Assembly (NCBI RefSeq): GCF_013425525.1
Contig: NZ_JACCKA010000082.1
Span: forward strand, 1-64,000
Direction: 5' to 3'
Source of the DNA: Luteimonas salinisoli
GTDB taxonomy: Bacteria > Pseudomonadota > Gammaproteobacteria > Xanthomonadales > Xanthomonadaceae
DNA length: 64,000 nt
In this document: positions 27,672-35,933 of the stretch, piece after piece
How the letters are laid out: each line of letters opens with the position of its first letter
Numbering within the stretch: the stretch's first letter is position 1
Made by a program: the position numbers and the translations under genes
Notes under the pieces: generated by a model
The model's input: only the letters and a program-made list of their open reading frames with translations
The model's database searches: none
Told to the model about the DNA's origin: nothing

Positions 27672-28922
27672 TCAATCGCGGGCGAGCAGCCCGCGCATCG
27701 CCGTCGCGTAGCCCGCGGCGATGCGCTCGCCCAGCGGATGGCGGCCTTCGCTCACCACGGTGCGCCCACCCACGCGGGTCTCGCGCAGCAGCGGCCGGTT
27801 GCCGCTGAAGATCCAGCGGTCGGCGACGTCGTCCGCCGATGCGCCGGCCAGCGCCGGGGCCTCGGCGTCCAGCAGGATCGCGTCGTCGCCGGCGGAGAAG
27901 CCGGTGGCGCGCACCGCGCCCGCCACCGCGCCGCGCAGCAGGGTCTCGCCGACGCTGTCGATGCCGCGGCCGGCGGCGACGTTGCGGTGGCCGGTGTGCA
28001 GGCGCTGGCCGTATTCCAGCCAGCGCAGTTCCTCCACCGGCGAGATCGAGATGTGCGAGTCCGAGCCGACGCCCCAGCGGCCGCCGGCCTCCAGGTAGGG
28101 GCGCAGCGGGAACAGCCCATCGCCGAGGTTGGCCTCGGTGGTCGGGCACAGCGCGACCGTGGCGCCGCTGCCGGCGATGCGCGCGATCTCCGCCTCTACC
28201 AGATGCGTGGCGTGCACCAGGGTCCAGCGCGCGTCGACCTCGAAACGGTCGTACAGCCACTCCACCGGTCGCGCGTCGCGCACCGCCAGGCAGTCCTGCA
28301 CCTCGCCCACCTGCTCGGCGATGTGGATGTGCACCGGCAGCGAATCCGGCAGCGCCGCCAGGGTCTCGCGCATCGCCGCCTCCGGCACCGCGCGCAGGCT
28401 GTGGAAGGCGATGCCGGTGCGCAGCAGGTCGCCGTCGAGCGCGCGCAGGCCGTCCACCAGGCGCAGGAAGGCGTCGACGCGATGGCCGAAGCGCCGCTGC
28501 CGCGGCGCCAGGGTGCGTCCGTCGAAGCCGCCGGTCATGTACAACACCGGCAGCAGGGTCAGGCGGATGCCGGTTTCGCGCGCCGCCTCGATCAGCGCCA
28601 GCGCCATCGCCGCCGGATCGTCGTGGGGGGCGCCGTCCGGCCGGTGGTGCAGGTAGTGGAACTCGCACACGCCGGTGTAGCCGGCTTCCAGCATCTCCAC
28701 GTATGCCTGCGCCGCCACCGCGCGCAGCGTGTCCGGGGTCATCCGCGCGGCGAAGCGGTACATGGTCTCGCGCCAGGTCCAGAAGCTGTCGTGGCCGGCA
28801 CCCGGCGAGGCGCCGCGCCGCTCGGCCAGCCCGGCCATCGCGCGCTGGAAGGCGTGGGAATGCAGGTTGGCGATGCCGGGCAGGCGCCAGCCATCGGGTT
28901 CGCGTGCGACGAGTGCGTTCAT
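27672..28922 (-). CDS. hutF: formimidoylglutamate deiminase
   Basis: A 416-aa amidohydrolase of the histidine-degradation branch that converts N-formimino-L-glutamate to N-formyl-L-glutamate and ammonia. Metal and catalytic motifs: NLHSHAFQRAMAGL, HIHIAEQVGEV, LVHATHLVEAEI and GVGSDSHISISPVEELRWLE. The start at 28922 (MNALVAREPDG) is family-like. It is divergent from hutI, separated by 92 bp, which links the two into one histidine-utilisation control unit. The partner deformylase gene is not in the window. Confidence 0.94.
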   Translation of the reverse strand: MNALVAREPDGWRLPGIANLHSHAFQRAMAGLAERRGASPGAGHDSFWTWRETMYRFAARMTPDTLRAVAAQAYVEMLEAGYTGVCEFHYLHHRPDGAPHDDPAAMALALIEAARETGIRLTLLPVLYMTGGFDGRTLAPRQRRFGHRVDAFLRLVDGLRALDGDLLRTGIAFHSLRAVPEAAMRETLAALPDSLPVHIHIAEQVGEVQDCLAVRDARPVEWLYDRFEVDARWTLVHATHLVEAEIARIAGSGATVALCPTTEANLGDGLFPLRPYLEAGGRWGVGSDSHISISPVEELRWLEYGQRLHTGHRNVAAGRGIDSVGETLLRGAVAGAVRATGFSAGDDAILLDAEAPALAGASADDVADRWIFSGNRPLLRETRVGGRTVVSEGRHPLGERIAAGYATAMRGLLARD

Positions 28923-29002
28923 GAGGCCATTGTGCCGCGCACGCGCGGCGGAAACGATCCCTGCCCCCTCCGGGCCGGGGCGGGCCGGTTCCCGGCGTCC
29001 CG

Positions 29003-29008
29003 TACAAT
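29003..29008 (+). promoter_or_regulatory. -10 element of hutI, leaderless arrangement
   Basis: TACAAT lies 6 bp before the hutI ATG at 29015. A transcript started at the usual distance would begin at or next to the ATG, and no ribosome site is present between them. No strong -35 is visible. Confidence 0.55.
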
Positions 29009-29014
29009 CGTGCA

Positions 29015-30247
29015 ATGAACGATCCGCAGCAGGCCCCCTGGGACGGACTGGTCGTCGGCGTGTCGCTGGCGACGCTCGACGGCGGCAGCGGCTACGGCGA
29101 GGTGGAAGACGCGGCGCTGGGCTGGCGCGAAGGCACCATCGTCCATGCCGGGCCGCGCACCGCGCTGCCGGCGGATCCGAACGCGCTGTCGGGGGCCGTG
29201 ATCGACGCTGGCGGCGGCTGGATCACCCCGGGACTGGTCGACTGCCACACCCACCTGGTGTTCGCCGGCGACCGCGCCGGCGAATTCGAGCAGCGGCTGC
29301 AGGGCATGGGCTACGAGGAGATCGCGCGCGCCGGCGGTGGCATCGCTTCCACCGTGCGCGCGGTGCGCTCCGCCGGCGAGGATGCACTGCTGGAGCAATC
29401 GCTGCCGCGCGCGCGCGCGCTGACGGCCGACGGTGTCACCACCCTCGAGATCAAGTCCGGCTACGGCCTGGAATTCGACGGCGAGCGGCGGATGCTGCGG
29501 GTGGCGCGGCGGGTCGGCGAGGAGCTGGGCGTCGCCGTGCGCACCACCTACCTGGCCGCCCACGCGCTGCCGCCCGAGTTCGCCGGCCGTGCCGACGCCT
29601 ACATCGACGCGGTCGTCGAGTGGCTGCCGCGCCTGCACGCCGAGGGGCTGGTCGACGCGGTCGATGCCTTCGTCGAGCGGATCGGGTTCACCGCCGCGCA
29701 GGCGCGGCGGGTGTTCGAGGCAGCGCGGGCGCTGGGCCTGCCGGTGAAACTGCATGCAGACCAGCTCAGCGACGGCGGCGGCGCGGCGCTGGTGGCCGGC
29801 TTCGATGGCCTTTCCGCCGACCACGTCGAGCACACCGGCGAGGCCGGGGTGCAGGCGATGGCCGCCGCCGGCACGGTGGCCGTGCTGCTGCCCGGCGCCT
29901 TCCACGTGCTGCGCGAGACCAGGCTGCCGCCGGTGGACGCGTTCCGCGTCCACGGCGTGCCGATGGCCGTGGCCACCGACTGCAATCCCGGCACCTCGCC
30001 GCTGCTGTCGCTGCGCCAGGCGATGCAGCTGGCCTGCACCCATTTCCGGCTGACGCCCGAGGAGGCGCTGCGCGGCGCCACGGTCAACGCCGCGCGCGCG
30101 CTCGGGCTGCGCGACCGCGGCGTGCTGCGGCCCGGCATGCGCGCCGATTTCGTGCACTGGGCGATCGCGCGGCCGGCCGAACTCTGCTACTGGCTCGGCG
30201 GGCAGCTGGCCACCAGCGTCCATGCCGGCGGCCGCCGCATTGCCTGA
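29015..30247 (+). CDS. hutI: imidazolonepropionase
   Basis: A 410-aa cytosolic amidohydrolase that opens 4-imidazolone-5-propionate to N-formimino-L-glutamate, the substrate of the neighbouring HutF. Motifs: [20 protein letters not shown] (metal histidines), [44 protein letters not shown] and [12 protein letters not shown]. Length and order match the family. The upstream region suggests a leaderless mRNA. The dipeptidase gene follows 58 bp downstream. Confidence 0.96.
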   Translation: MNDPQQAPWDGLVVGVSLATLDGGSGYGEVEDAALGWREGTIVHAGPRTALPADPNALSGAVIDAGGGWITPGLVDCHTHLVFAGDRAGEFEQRLQGMGYEEIARAGGGIASTVRAVRSAGEDALLEQSLPRARALTADGVTTLEIKSGYGLEFDGERRMLRVARRVGEELGVAVRTTYLAAHALPPEFAGRADAYIDAVVEWLPRLHAEGLVDAVDAFVERIGFTAAQARRVFEAARALGLPVKLHADQLSDGGGAALVAGFDGLSADHVEHTGEAGVQAMAAAGTVAVLLPGAFHVLRETRLPPVDAFRVHGVPMAVATDCNPGTSPLLSLRQAMQLACTHFRLTPEEALRGATVNAARALGLRDRGVLRPGMRADFVHWAIARPAELCYWLGGQLATSVHAGGRRIA

Positions 30248-30305
30248 GCGCATGTGCCGTCGCGCGCAAGGCCGTACTCGTCGTCCACCCGTCCCTGGAG
30301 GAATC

Positions 30306-31505
30306 ATGCACCGACCCACCCTGTTCTGCTGCGCCCTGCTGTTCGCCGCCGCCGCCACCGCGCAGGACGCGCCCGGGGCCGCGACCCGGCTGGCGCGGGA
30401 CGCGATCATCGTCGACACCCACATCGATGCTCCCGGCATCCTGATGGACCGCTGGGCCGACCTGGGCGTGGAGGCGCCGGACCGGGAATTCGACTATCCG
30501 CGTTCGCGCACGGGTGGCCTCGACGTCGCCTTCATGTCGATCTACACCTCGGCGCGGCAGGACGACGACGGCGAGGCCTGGCAGGCGGCCCACGCGCAGA
30601 TCGACGCGGTCGAAGCCGTCGCAGCGCGCCACCCGGACAAGTTCGCGATCCTGCGCTCGCCCGGCGAGGTCGACGCGCTGCGCGCGGGCGACCGGGTGCT
30701 GCTGGCGCTGGGCATGGAGAACGGCGCGCCGATCGGCGACGACATCGCCGAGCTGCAGCGCTTCTTCGACCGCGGGGTGCGCTACGTCACCCTCGCCCAC
30801 AGCGCCAACAACCGCATTTCCGATTCTTCCTACGCCCTGGAGAAGCGCTGGAACGGCCTCAGCCCGTTCGGCCGCGAAGTGGTGGCGGAGATGAACCGGC
30901 TCGGCATCATGGTCGACGTCTCGCACCTGTCCGACGCGGCGGTGGCGCAGGCGGTGGAACTGAGCAGCGTGCCGGTGATCGCCAGCCACTCGGCGCTGCG
31001 CCATTTCACCCCCGGCTTCGAGCGCAATCTCAGCGACGATCTGGCCCGCGCGATCGCCGCGCGCGGCGGCGTGGTGCAGATCCCGTTCGGCAACGCCTTC
31101 GTCAACCCGCAGGCGGCCGCCGATACCCAGGCCTATTTTCGCGCCGTGGCCGATTTCGACCGCCGCAACCGCGAGCTCGAGGCCGCCGGCCAGCCACTGC
31201 AGAGCCGCCAGGCCTTCGAGGAGCAATGGGAAGCCGACCACCCGATGCCGCCGACGGCGATCGACGCGGTGCTCGACCAGATCGACTACGCCGTCGAACT
31301 GATCGGCGAAGACCACGTCGGCATCGGCTCGGATTTCGACGGCGTCGGCGGCAACCTGCCGGAGGGATTGCGCACGGTGGCCGACTTCCCCAACCTGGTC
31401 GCGGGCATGCAGGAGCGCGGGCATTCGGAACAGGTCATCCGCAAGGTCCTGGGCGGCAACCTGCTGCGGGTGTGGAAGGAAGTGGAAGCCGGCTCGGCCC
31501 GCTGA
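30306..31505 (+). CDS. membrane dipeptidase (peptidase M19)
   Basis: A 399-aa zinc dipeptidase of the renal dipeptidase family, exported by the signal peptide FCCALLFAAAATAQ. Zinc and active-site motifs: IIVDTHIDAPGI, LGMENGAPIG (bridging Glu), DVSHLSDAAV, IASHSALRHF and VGIGSDFDGVGG. It hydrolyses dipeptides, with D-amino acids tolerated at the C-terminal position in family members. The start at 30306 follows GGAGGA. It may be co-transcribed with hutI. A strong hairpin lies about 130 bp after its stop. Confidence 0.93.
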   Translation: MHRPTLFCCALLFAAAATAQDAPGAATRLARDAIIVDTHIDAPGILMDRWADLGVEAPDREFDYPRSRTGGLDVAFMSIYTSARQDDDGEAWQAAHAQIDAVEAVAARHPDKFAILRSPGEVDALRAGDRVLLALGMENGAPIGDDIAELQRFFDRGVRYVTLAHSANNRISDSSYALEKRWNGLSPFGREVVAEMNRLGIMVDVSHLSDAAVAQAVELSSVPVIASHSALRHFTPGFERNLSDDLARAIAARGGVVQIPFGNAFVNPQAAADTQAYFRAVADFDRRNRELEAAGQPLQSRQAFEEQWEADHPMPPTAIDAVLDQIDYAVELIGEDHVGIGSDFDGVGGNLPEGLRTVADFPNLVAGMQERGHSEQVIRKVLGGNLLRVWKEVEAGSAR

Positions 31506-31632
31506 TCGCCCTGGCGCCGCGGGACCACGGGCCCGCCGGCGCAGCCGCCCTGGTGGCGCGGCCCATCGCGCCGCCAGCGATTCCGGGGTAAGCCGGCCCA
31601 TCGAATCGCCGGCAACGACCGCCAGGAACGGA

Positions 31633-31656
31633 GAAGGCCCGCTTGCGCGGGCCTTC
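31633..31656. terminator. hairpin between convergent genes, probable terminator
   Basis: A perfect 10-bp stem GAAGGCCCGC / GCGGGCCTTC with a TTGC loop lies between the dipeptidase gene (plus) and the bTH gene (minus). It is 24 bp from the bTH stop and could end transcription from both sides. T runs are absent on either side. Confidence 0.65.
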
Positions 31657-31679
31657 GTGCGTGAATCCTGCAGCCTGGA

Positions 31680-31859
31680 TCAGCCCTTGGCGACGGTCTT
31701 CTTCACCACGGCCTTCTTCGCCGCCGGCTTGACCACCGACTTCTTCGTCACCGCCGACTGGGTCGCGGTGGCCGGCTTCGCGACCGCGTGCGCGCGCGAA
31801 TTGCCGTAGCTGGAGTTGTAGCGCTTGCCCTTGAGGGTCTTGCGATCGCCCTTGCCCAT
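31680..31859 (-). CDS. small ribosomal subunit protein bTH (THX)
   Basis: A 59-aa basic protein. The N-terminal MGKGDRKTLKGKRYNSSYGN matches the THX/bTH signature of a small protein in the 30S subunit. It is followed by an extended tail rich in Lys, Ala, Val and Thr (repeats like VVKPAAKKAVVKKTVAKG), as often seen in Xanthomonadaceae copies. The start at 31859 follows GGAG; the longer in-frame extension is not family-like. The hairpin at 31633-31656 may end its transcript. Confidence 0.85.
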   Translation of the reverse strand: MGKGDRKTLKGKRYNSSYGNSRAHAVAKPATATQSAVTKKSVVKPAAKKAVVKKTVAKG

Positions 31860-31938
31860 GATCTGCTCCTGATGTCCTGCCTGTACGGTTGCGCCCGGTC
31901 TCGGCGCCGAGGCCGCGAATGCTAGCACGCAGCGCCGC

Positions 31939-32334
31939 TCAGCGGCCGTCGAGGCCGTGGGTGAGGCGCAGGTTGAGCAGGTGCGCGCCGGCCAGCAGCA
32001 GGCCGCCGGCGACCATGATCGCGGCATGGCCCAGGGTATGGTCGTGCAGGGGAGAGAACGCGCCCAGCCACACCAGCGCCAAGCCGGGCAGCAGCAGCGC
32101 CCAGGCCCTGAATGCGCGGTGGCGGCGATAGCCCAGGGTCATCGTGGTCAGCCCGAGCAGGGTGGCGAACACCACGAAGGCCTGGTCGAAGTCGATCCAG
32201 CCGCCGAGGTTGAGCCCCAGCGCCGGCAGCAGCGCCAGCGCCAGCGGCAACAGTGCGCAGTGCACCGCGCAGAGAAAGGAAGCGGCGAAGCCGAGACGAT
32301 CTGCGTGGCGCAGGGAGGATGGGGTGGCGTCCAT
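31939..32334 (-). CDS. MerC-domain membrane protein
   Basis: A 131-aa membrane protein with four predicted helices and a MerC-like N-terminal segment FAASFLCAVHCALLPLALALLP containing the CAVHC motif. MerC moves mercury ions in resistance operons, but stand-alone MerC-domain proteins are common and of unsettled function. Here it is divergent from a His-rich TonB receptor across a Zur-like site, which suggests a zinc-related role. The start at 32334 (MDATPSSLRHADRLG) was chosen over the longer frame since it lies downstream of the putative -10. Confidence 0.8.
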   Translation of the reverse strand: MDATPSSLRHADRLGFAASFLCAVHCALLPLALALLPALGLNLGGWIDFDQAFVVFATLLGLTTMTLGYRRHRAFRAWALLLPGLALVWLGAFSPLHDHTLGHAAIMVAGGLLLAGAHLLNLRLTHGLDGR

Positions 32335-32361
32335 GACTTCCGGGGGGTTCGTTCTGGCCGA

Positions 32362-32380
32362 TGAAACATTATAACATTCT
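32362..32380. promoter_or_regulatory. Zur-like operator overlapping a -10 element
   Basis: On the minus strand this reads AGAATGTTATAATGTTTCA. The AATGTTATAAT part matches a half of the gammaproteobacterial Zur consensus (TGTTATAATATAACA type), but the full dyad is incomplete. It contains TATAAT (32368-32373, minus), well placed as a -10 for the MerC gene, and TATAAC on the plus strand for the receptor. A Zur gene lies 2.5 kb away. Confidence 0.6.
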
Positions 32381-32451
32381 GGCGCAGTCCCAGTGTACCG
32401 CAGCCGCGGGCCGCCCGCGGTCGCGTTCCCTTCCATTCAGCCGATGCCCCC

Positions 32452-34659
32452 ATGACCCAGCCGACTTTCCGCTTCCGCCCCGCTCCGCTCTCTGCGGCCC
32501 TGCTCGCCTGCCTCGCCGCCCCGGCCTGGGCCCAGGATGCGCGCCATCAGGAACCCAAGGACCTGGACGCCGTCGTGGTCCGCGCCACGCCGCTGGCGAG
32601 GACGGCCGAGGACCTCGCCCGCCCCGTCGAAGTGCTGGCCGGGCAGCGCCTGGACGAGGTGCGCGCCAATTCGCTCGGCGAGACCGTCTCCCGCCTGCCG
32701 GGAACCCAGTCGTCGTACTTCGGCCCTGGCGTCGGCCGGCCGATCATCCGCGGCCTCGACGGCGCGCGGGTCCAGGTTCTCAGCGATGGGCTGGCCTCCG
32801 GGGACGTGTCCACGGTCAGCGTCGATCACGCGGTCACGATCGAACCGTTCATGGCCAACCAGATCGAGGTGCTGAAAGGCCCGTCCACCCTCCTGTACGG
32901 CAGCGGCGCGATCGGCGGCGCGGTCAACGTCGTTGATGGCCGGATCCCCGAGGCGGCGACGGAGCAACCGCTGGAGGGCCGCGCCGAACTGCGTGCCGGC
33001 AGCGTGGCCGACGAACGCACCGGGATGGTGCGCCTGGACGGCACCAACGCGGCCGGCAACCTGGTCTTCCATTTCGACGCGCTGCATCGCGAGACCGGAG
33101 ACTACGACATCCCCGGATTCGCGGAACACCAGCACGACGACCACGGCGACGACGACCACGATGACGATGACGATCACGACGAAGAGCTGGCACACGGCAC
33201 CCTGCCGAACAGCGCGCTGCGCACCGACTCGGGCGCGCTGGGCGTGTCGTGGGTCGGGGAGCGCGGGTTCCTGGGCGTCGGCTACAGCCTGTTCAACACC
33301 CGCTATGGCGTCCCGGGACACATGGCCCACGACGACCATGGCCACGACGACGACGACGACGACGACGATCATGACGACCACGACGAGCACGGGCACGAGG
33401 CCGGCGTGCGCGTCGTCATGGACCAGCGCCGGACCGAGCTGCGCGGCGGCCTGAACGATCTGGGCGGCTTCGAGAGCCTGCGCGTCAAGCTGGCCCACAA
33501 CGAGTACACCCATACCGAGTACGAGGGCGACGAGATCGGCACCGTCTTCGACAACGACAGCGTGGAAGGCCGCCTCGAGCTGGTGCACCGCCCGCTGGCC
33601 GGGTGGGACGGGGCCTTCGGCCTGCAGTTCTCGCGCCGCGACTTCAGCGCCGTGGGCGAGGAAGCGTTCGTGCCCGACTCCAAGTCGCGCGACACCGGCG
33701 TGTTCTGGGTCGGCGAGCGCACCTTCGGCGGGCTGGACCTGGAACTCGGCGCCCGCTACGACCAGAACCGCATCGACCCCGACAGCGTCGCCGCGTCCGC
33801 GCCGTCGCGCGACTTCGACACCACCAGCCTGTCGGCGGCGGCGCGCTGGAACTTCGGGGACGATTTCCACCTGTCGTTCGGCCTCGACCGCGCGCAGCGC
33901 TCGCCCACGGCCGAGGAGCTGTACTCGGAGGGCCTCCACGTGGCCACGCAGAGCTACGAGTTCGGCGACGCGCGCCTGGACACGGAAACCGCGAACCGGG
34001 CCGAGATCGGCATGCACTGGCACAGCGGTCCGCTGCGGCTGGGCGCGGCGCTGTACCACGTGCGCTACGACGACTTCATCTATCTCGCCGAGACCGGTAT
34101 CGTCGACGGCGGCATTCCCGCCCGCGTCTGGACCCAGGCCGACGCGCGCTTCAGCGGCGGCGAGATCGACCTGCAGTGGACCTTCCTGGAGAACCATGCC
34201 GGCGCCTGGGACCTGCGCGCGTTCGGCGACATCGTCCGCGGCAGGCTGGACGGCGACGGCACCCGCGAGGTGTCGTTCTCGGTGCCGCACGGCGACCATA
34301 CCCACGACTACACCACCGACATCGCGCTGCACGGCAATCTCCCGCGGATCGCCCCGGCGCGCCTGGGCGGCGAGCTGCGCTGGCAATCGGCCAGCGGCAA
34401 CTGGCGCGCCGGCCTCGGCGCCGTGCGCTATGCCAGCCAGGACGACATCGCCGAATACGAGGAGGAGACGGCGGGCTACACCCTGGTCCACGCCAATCTC
34501 GCCTGGCACCTCGACACTCCGGGCGGCAACGCCTGGGAAGTGTTCCTCGACGGCAGCAACCTGCTGGACCGCGAGGCGCGTCCGCACACCTCGTTCCTGA
34601 AGGAGCTGGCGCCGCTGCCGGGCCGCAACGTCAGCGCCGGGGTACGGCTGTTCTTCTGA
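32452..34659 (+). CDS. TonB-dependent receptor with His/Asp-rich loops, probable zinc receptor
   Basis: A 735-aa outer-membrane receptor. The signal peptide ends AAPAWAQ. The plug domain follows (DLDAVVVRATPLARTAEDLARP, VIRGLDGARVQVLSDGL-like TonB plug with VEVLKGPSTLLYGSGAIGG pattern), then a 22-strand barrel ending in VRLFF. Two surface-loop inserts, about residues 224-245 and 284-308, are nearly all His, Asp and Glu. This is the feature of ZnuD-type zinc receptors. The gene is behind a Zur-like box and close to zur. Import of zinc or a zinc complex is the likely role; copper or nickel cannot be excluded. Confidence 0.88.
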   Translation: MTQPTFRFRPAPLSAALLACLAAPAWAQDARHQEPKDLDAVVVRATPLARTAEDLARPVEVLAGQRLDEVRANSLGETVSRLPGTQSSYFGPGVGRPIIRGLDGARVQVLSDGLASGDVSTVSVDHAVTIEPFMANQIEVLKGPSTLLYGSGAIGGAVNVVDGRIPEAATEQPLEGRAELRAGSVADERTGMVRLDGTNAAGNLVFHFDALHRETGDYDIPGFAEHQHDDHGDDDHDDDDDHDEELAHGTLPNSALRTDSGALGVSWVGERGFLGVGYSLFNTRYGVPGHMAHDDHGHDDDDDDDDHDDHDEHGHEAGVRVVMDQRRTELRGGLNDLGGFESLRVKLAHNEYTHTEYEGDEIGTVFDNDSVEGRLELVHRPLAGWDGAFGLQFSRRDFSAVGEEAFVPDSKSRDTGVFWVGERTFGGLDLELGARYDQNRIDPDSVAASAPSRDFDTTSLSAAARWNFGDDFHLSFGLDRAQRSPTAEELYSEGLHVATQSYEFGDARLDTETANRAEIGMHWHSGPLRLGAALYHVRYDDFIYLAETGIVDGGIPARVWTQADARFSGGEIDLQWTFLENHAGAWDLRAFGDIVRGRLDGDGTREVSFSVPHGDHTHDYTTDIALHGNLPRIAPARLGGELRWQSASGNWRAGLGAVRYASQDDIAEYEEETAGYTLVHANLAWHLDTPGGNAWEVFLDGSNLLDREARPHTSFLKELAPLPGRNVSAGVRLFF
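33340..33400 (+). repeat. GAC/CAC trinucleotide-rich tract in the receptor gene
   Basis: A run of GAC codons mixed with CAC and GAT codes the Asp/His-rich second loop of the TonB receptor. A shorter tract of the same kind lies at about 33133-33186. Triplet slippage here would change loop length without a frameshift. Confidence 0.7.
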
Positions 34660-34826
34660 CCGAGGGTCTCGCCCTCGCCAGGGCCGCCGGCGTCATCGCC
34701 GGCGGCTCCGGGGGATCGGTCGCCGGGCCTTCATCGCCGCATGGACGCCACCGGTCCGGCGCGAGAGCGATGCAGGTCGCCGCGCCAGTGAAGCCATGGA
34801 ACGGCGACACCGGTCGAAGGCGACAG

Positions 34827-35336
34827 CTAGGCCTTCTTGCTCCCGGCGGCCGCGCGCCCGCAGTCCGCGCACAGTCCGTGCACTTCCAGCGTCTGCGCCT
34901 GCGGCACGAAGCCGAGCGCGCGGGCGCGCTCGTCGAGCAGCCGCACCACCTGCTCGTCCTCGAGTTCGGTGGCGCCCTGGCAGCTGTCGCAGATCAGGAA
35001 CGGCACCGAATGCTGATGGCTGCTGGGATGGTGGCAGGCGACGAAGGCGTTGATCGACTCGAGCTTGTGGATGAAACCGTGGCCGAGCAGGAAATCGAGC
35101 GCGCGATAGACCGTCGGCGGCGCCGCGGCACCCGGGCCCTCGCCCTCGCGCACCTGGTCGAGCAGGTCATAGGCCTTGAGCGGCCGCCCGGCGGCGGCGA
35201 TCAGCCCCAGCACATAGGCGCGGATCGGCGTCAGGCGCAGGCCGCGCTCTCGGCACGCCGACTCCACCGCGGCCACGAAACCGGCGGCGTCGTGAACGTG
35301 GTGCTTGGGATCGGTGCAGGCGTGCGTGGCGGCCAT
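34827..35336 (-). CDS. zur: Fur-family zinc uptake regulator
   Basis: A 169-aa metal-dependent repressor. The winged helix reads RLTPIRAYVLGLIAAAGRPLKAYDLLDQ with recognition segment AAPPTVYRALDFLLGHGFIH. The dimerisation domain has HHPSSHQHSVPFLICDSCQ and LCADCGRAA, giving the structural zinc CxxC pairs. The His-rich N-terminus (CTDPKHHVHD) is usual for Zur. Start at the ATG at 35336; a GTG at 35363 is an alternative. It lies next to the His-rich receptor and a Zur-like box, which supports the zinc assignment over iron. Confidence 0.85.
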   Translation of the reverse strand: MAATHACTDPKHHVHDAAGFVAAVESACRERGLRLTPIRAYVLGLIAAAGRPLKAYDLLDQVREGEGPGAAAPPTVYRALDFLLGHGFIHKLESINAFVACHHPSSHQHSVPFLICDSCQGATELEDEQVVRLLDERARALGFVPQAQTLEVHGLCADCGRAAAGSKKA

Positions 35337-35393
35337 GTCCAGATGATGGTGCCGATTCGGCACCGACTCAAGCCGCGGCGATGAAACGCGGCA

Positions 35394-35933
35394 TCAGCCC
35401 CCACTCTTCGCGCCGTGCGGCGGGATCCGCGCGACCACCGCGGCCAGGGCCGCCTCCAGCCCGGACGCGGTGTCCACGCCCAGCGTCTCGCCTTGCCAGG
35501 ACTCGTAGTGCAGGGCAAGGACCGCATCCCAGGTCGGCAGCACGTGGCCGGGGATATCCGCCACCCGCCGCTCCACCCGGCGACGGTGTTCCGCGCCATC
35601 GGCGCAGGTCACCAACACATCGAGCATCCGCGCACCGCATTCCCGCGCCACCCGATGCCAGCCGTCGCGCGATTCCGCGACCGGATTGACCGAATCGGCG
35701 ACCACGCTGCGGCCGAGCCGGAGGTTGTCGGCGGCGACCGCGCCAGCCAGCACGTAGCCGAGCGGGCCGATGCCACGCATCGTGGCCCCGTTCGCGACCA
35801 GCGCCTGCTCGAACGTGTCCACACGCAGGTGCACCGCCGCCAGCGCCGGCGCCAGCCGTCGCGCCAGCGCCGTCTTGCCGACACCTGGCAGGCCCGACAG
35901 CGCGACCAGCGTCGGCGTGCCGGCCAAGTTCAA
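35394..35933 (-). CDS. P-loop kinase-like protein
   Basis: A 179-aa ATP-binding protein with Walker [15 protein letters not shown] near residue 15 and an arrangement like small-molecule kinases or the AAA_33 zeta-toxin-like kinase fold ([41 protein letters not shown]). The substrate is unknown. Its ATG overlaps the gltX stop by 4 bp, so it is translated with gltX. No antitoxin-like partner is next to it, so a toxin role is not supported. Confidence 0.8.
   Translation of the reverse strand: MNLAGTPTLVALSGLPGVGKTALARRLAPALAAVHLRVDTFEQALVANGATMRGIGPLGYVLAGAVAADNLRLGRSVVADSVNPVAESRDGWHRVARECGARMLDVLVTCADGAEHRRRVERRVADIPGHVLPTWDAVLALHYESWQGETLGVDTASGLEAALAAVVARIPPHGAKSGG

Noticed and set aside
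31939-32334. Mercury resistance gene
   Set aside because: Only a MerC domain is present, without merR, merT, merP or merA; the Zur-like box and zinc receptor point elsewhere.
33120-33400. Repeat array such as CRISPR in the GAC/CAC tract
   Set aside because: It is an in-frame coding triplet tract without spacers.
35394-35933. Zeta-type toxin kinase
   Set aside because: It has a P-loop kinase pattern but no antitoxin gene beside it and is coupled to gltX.
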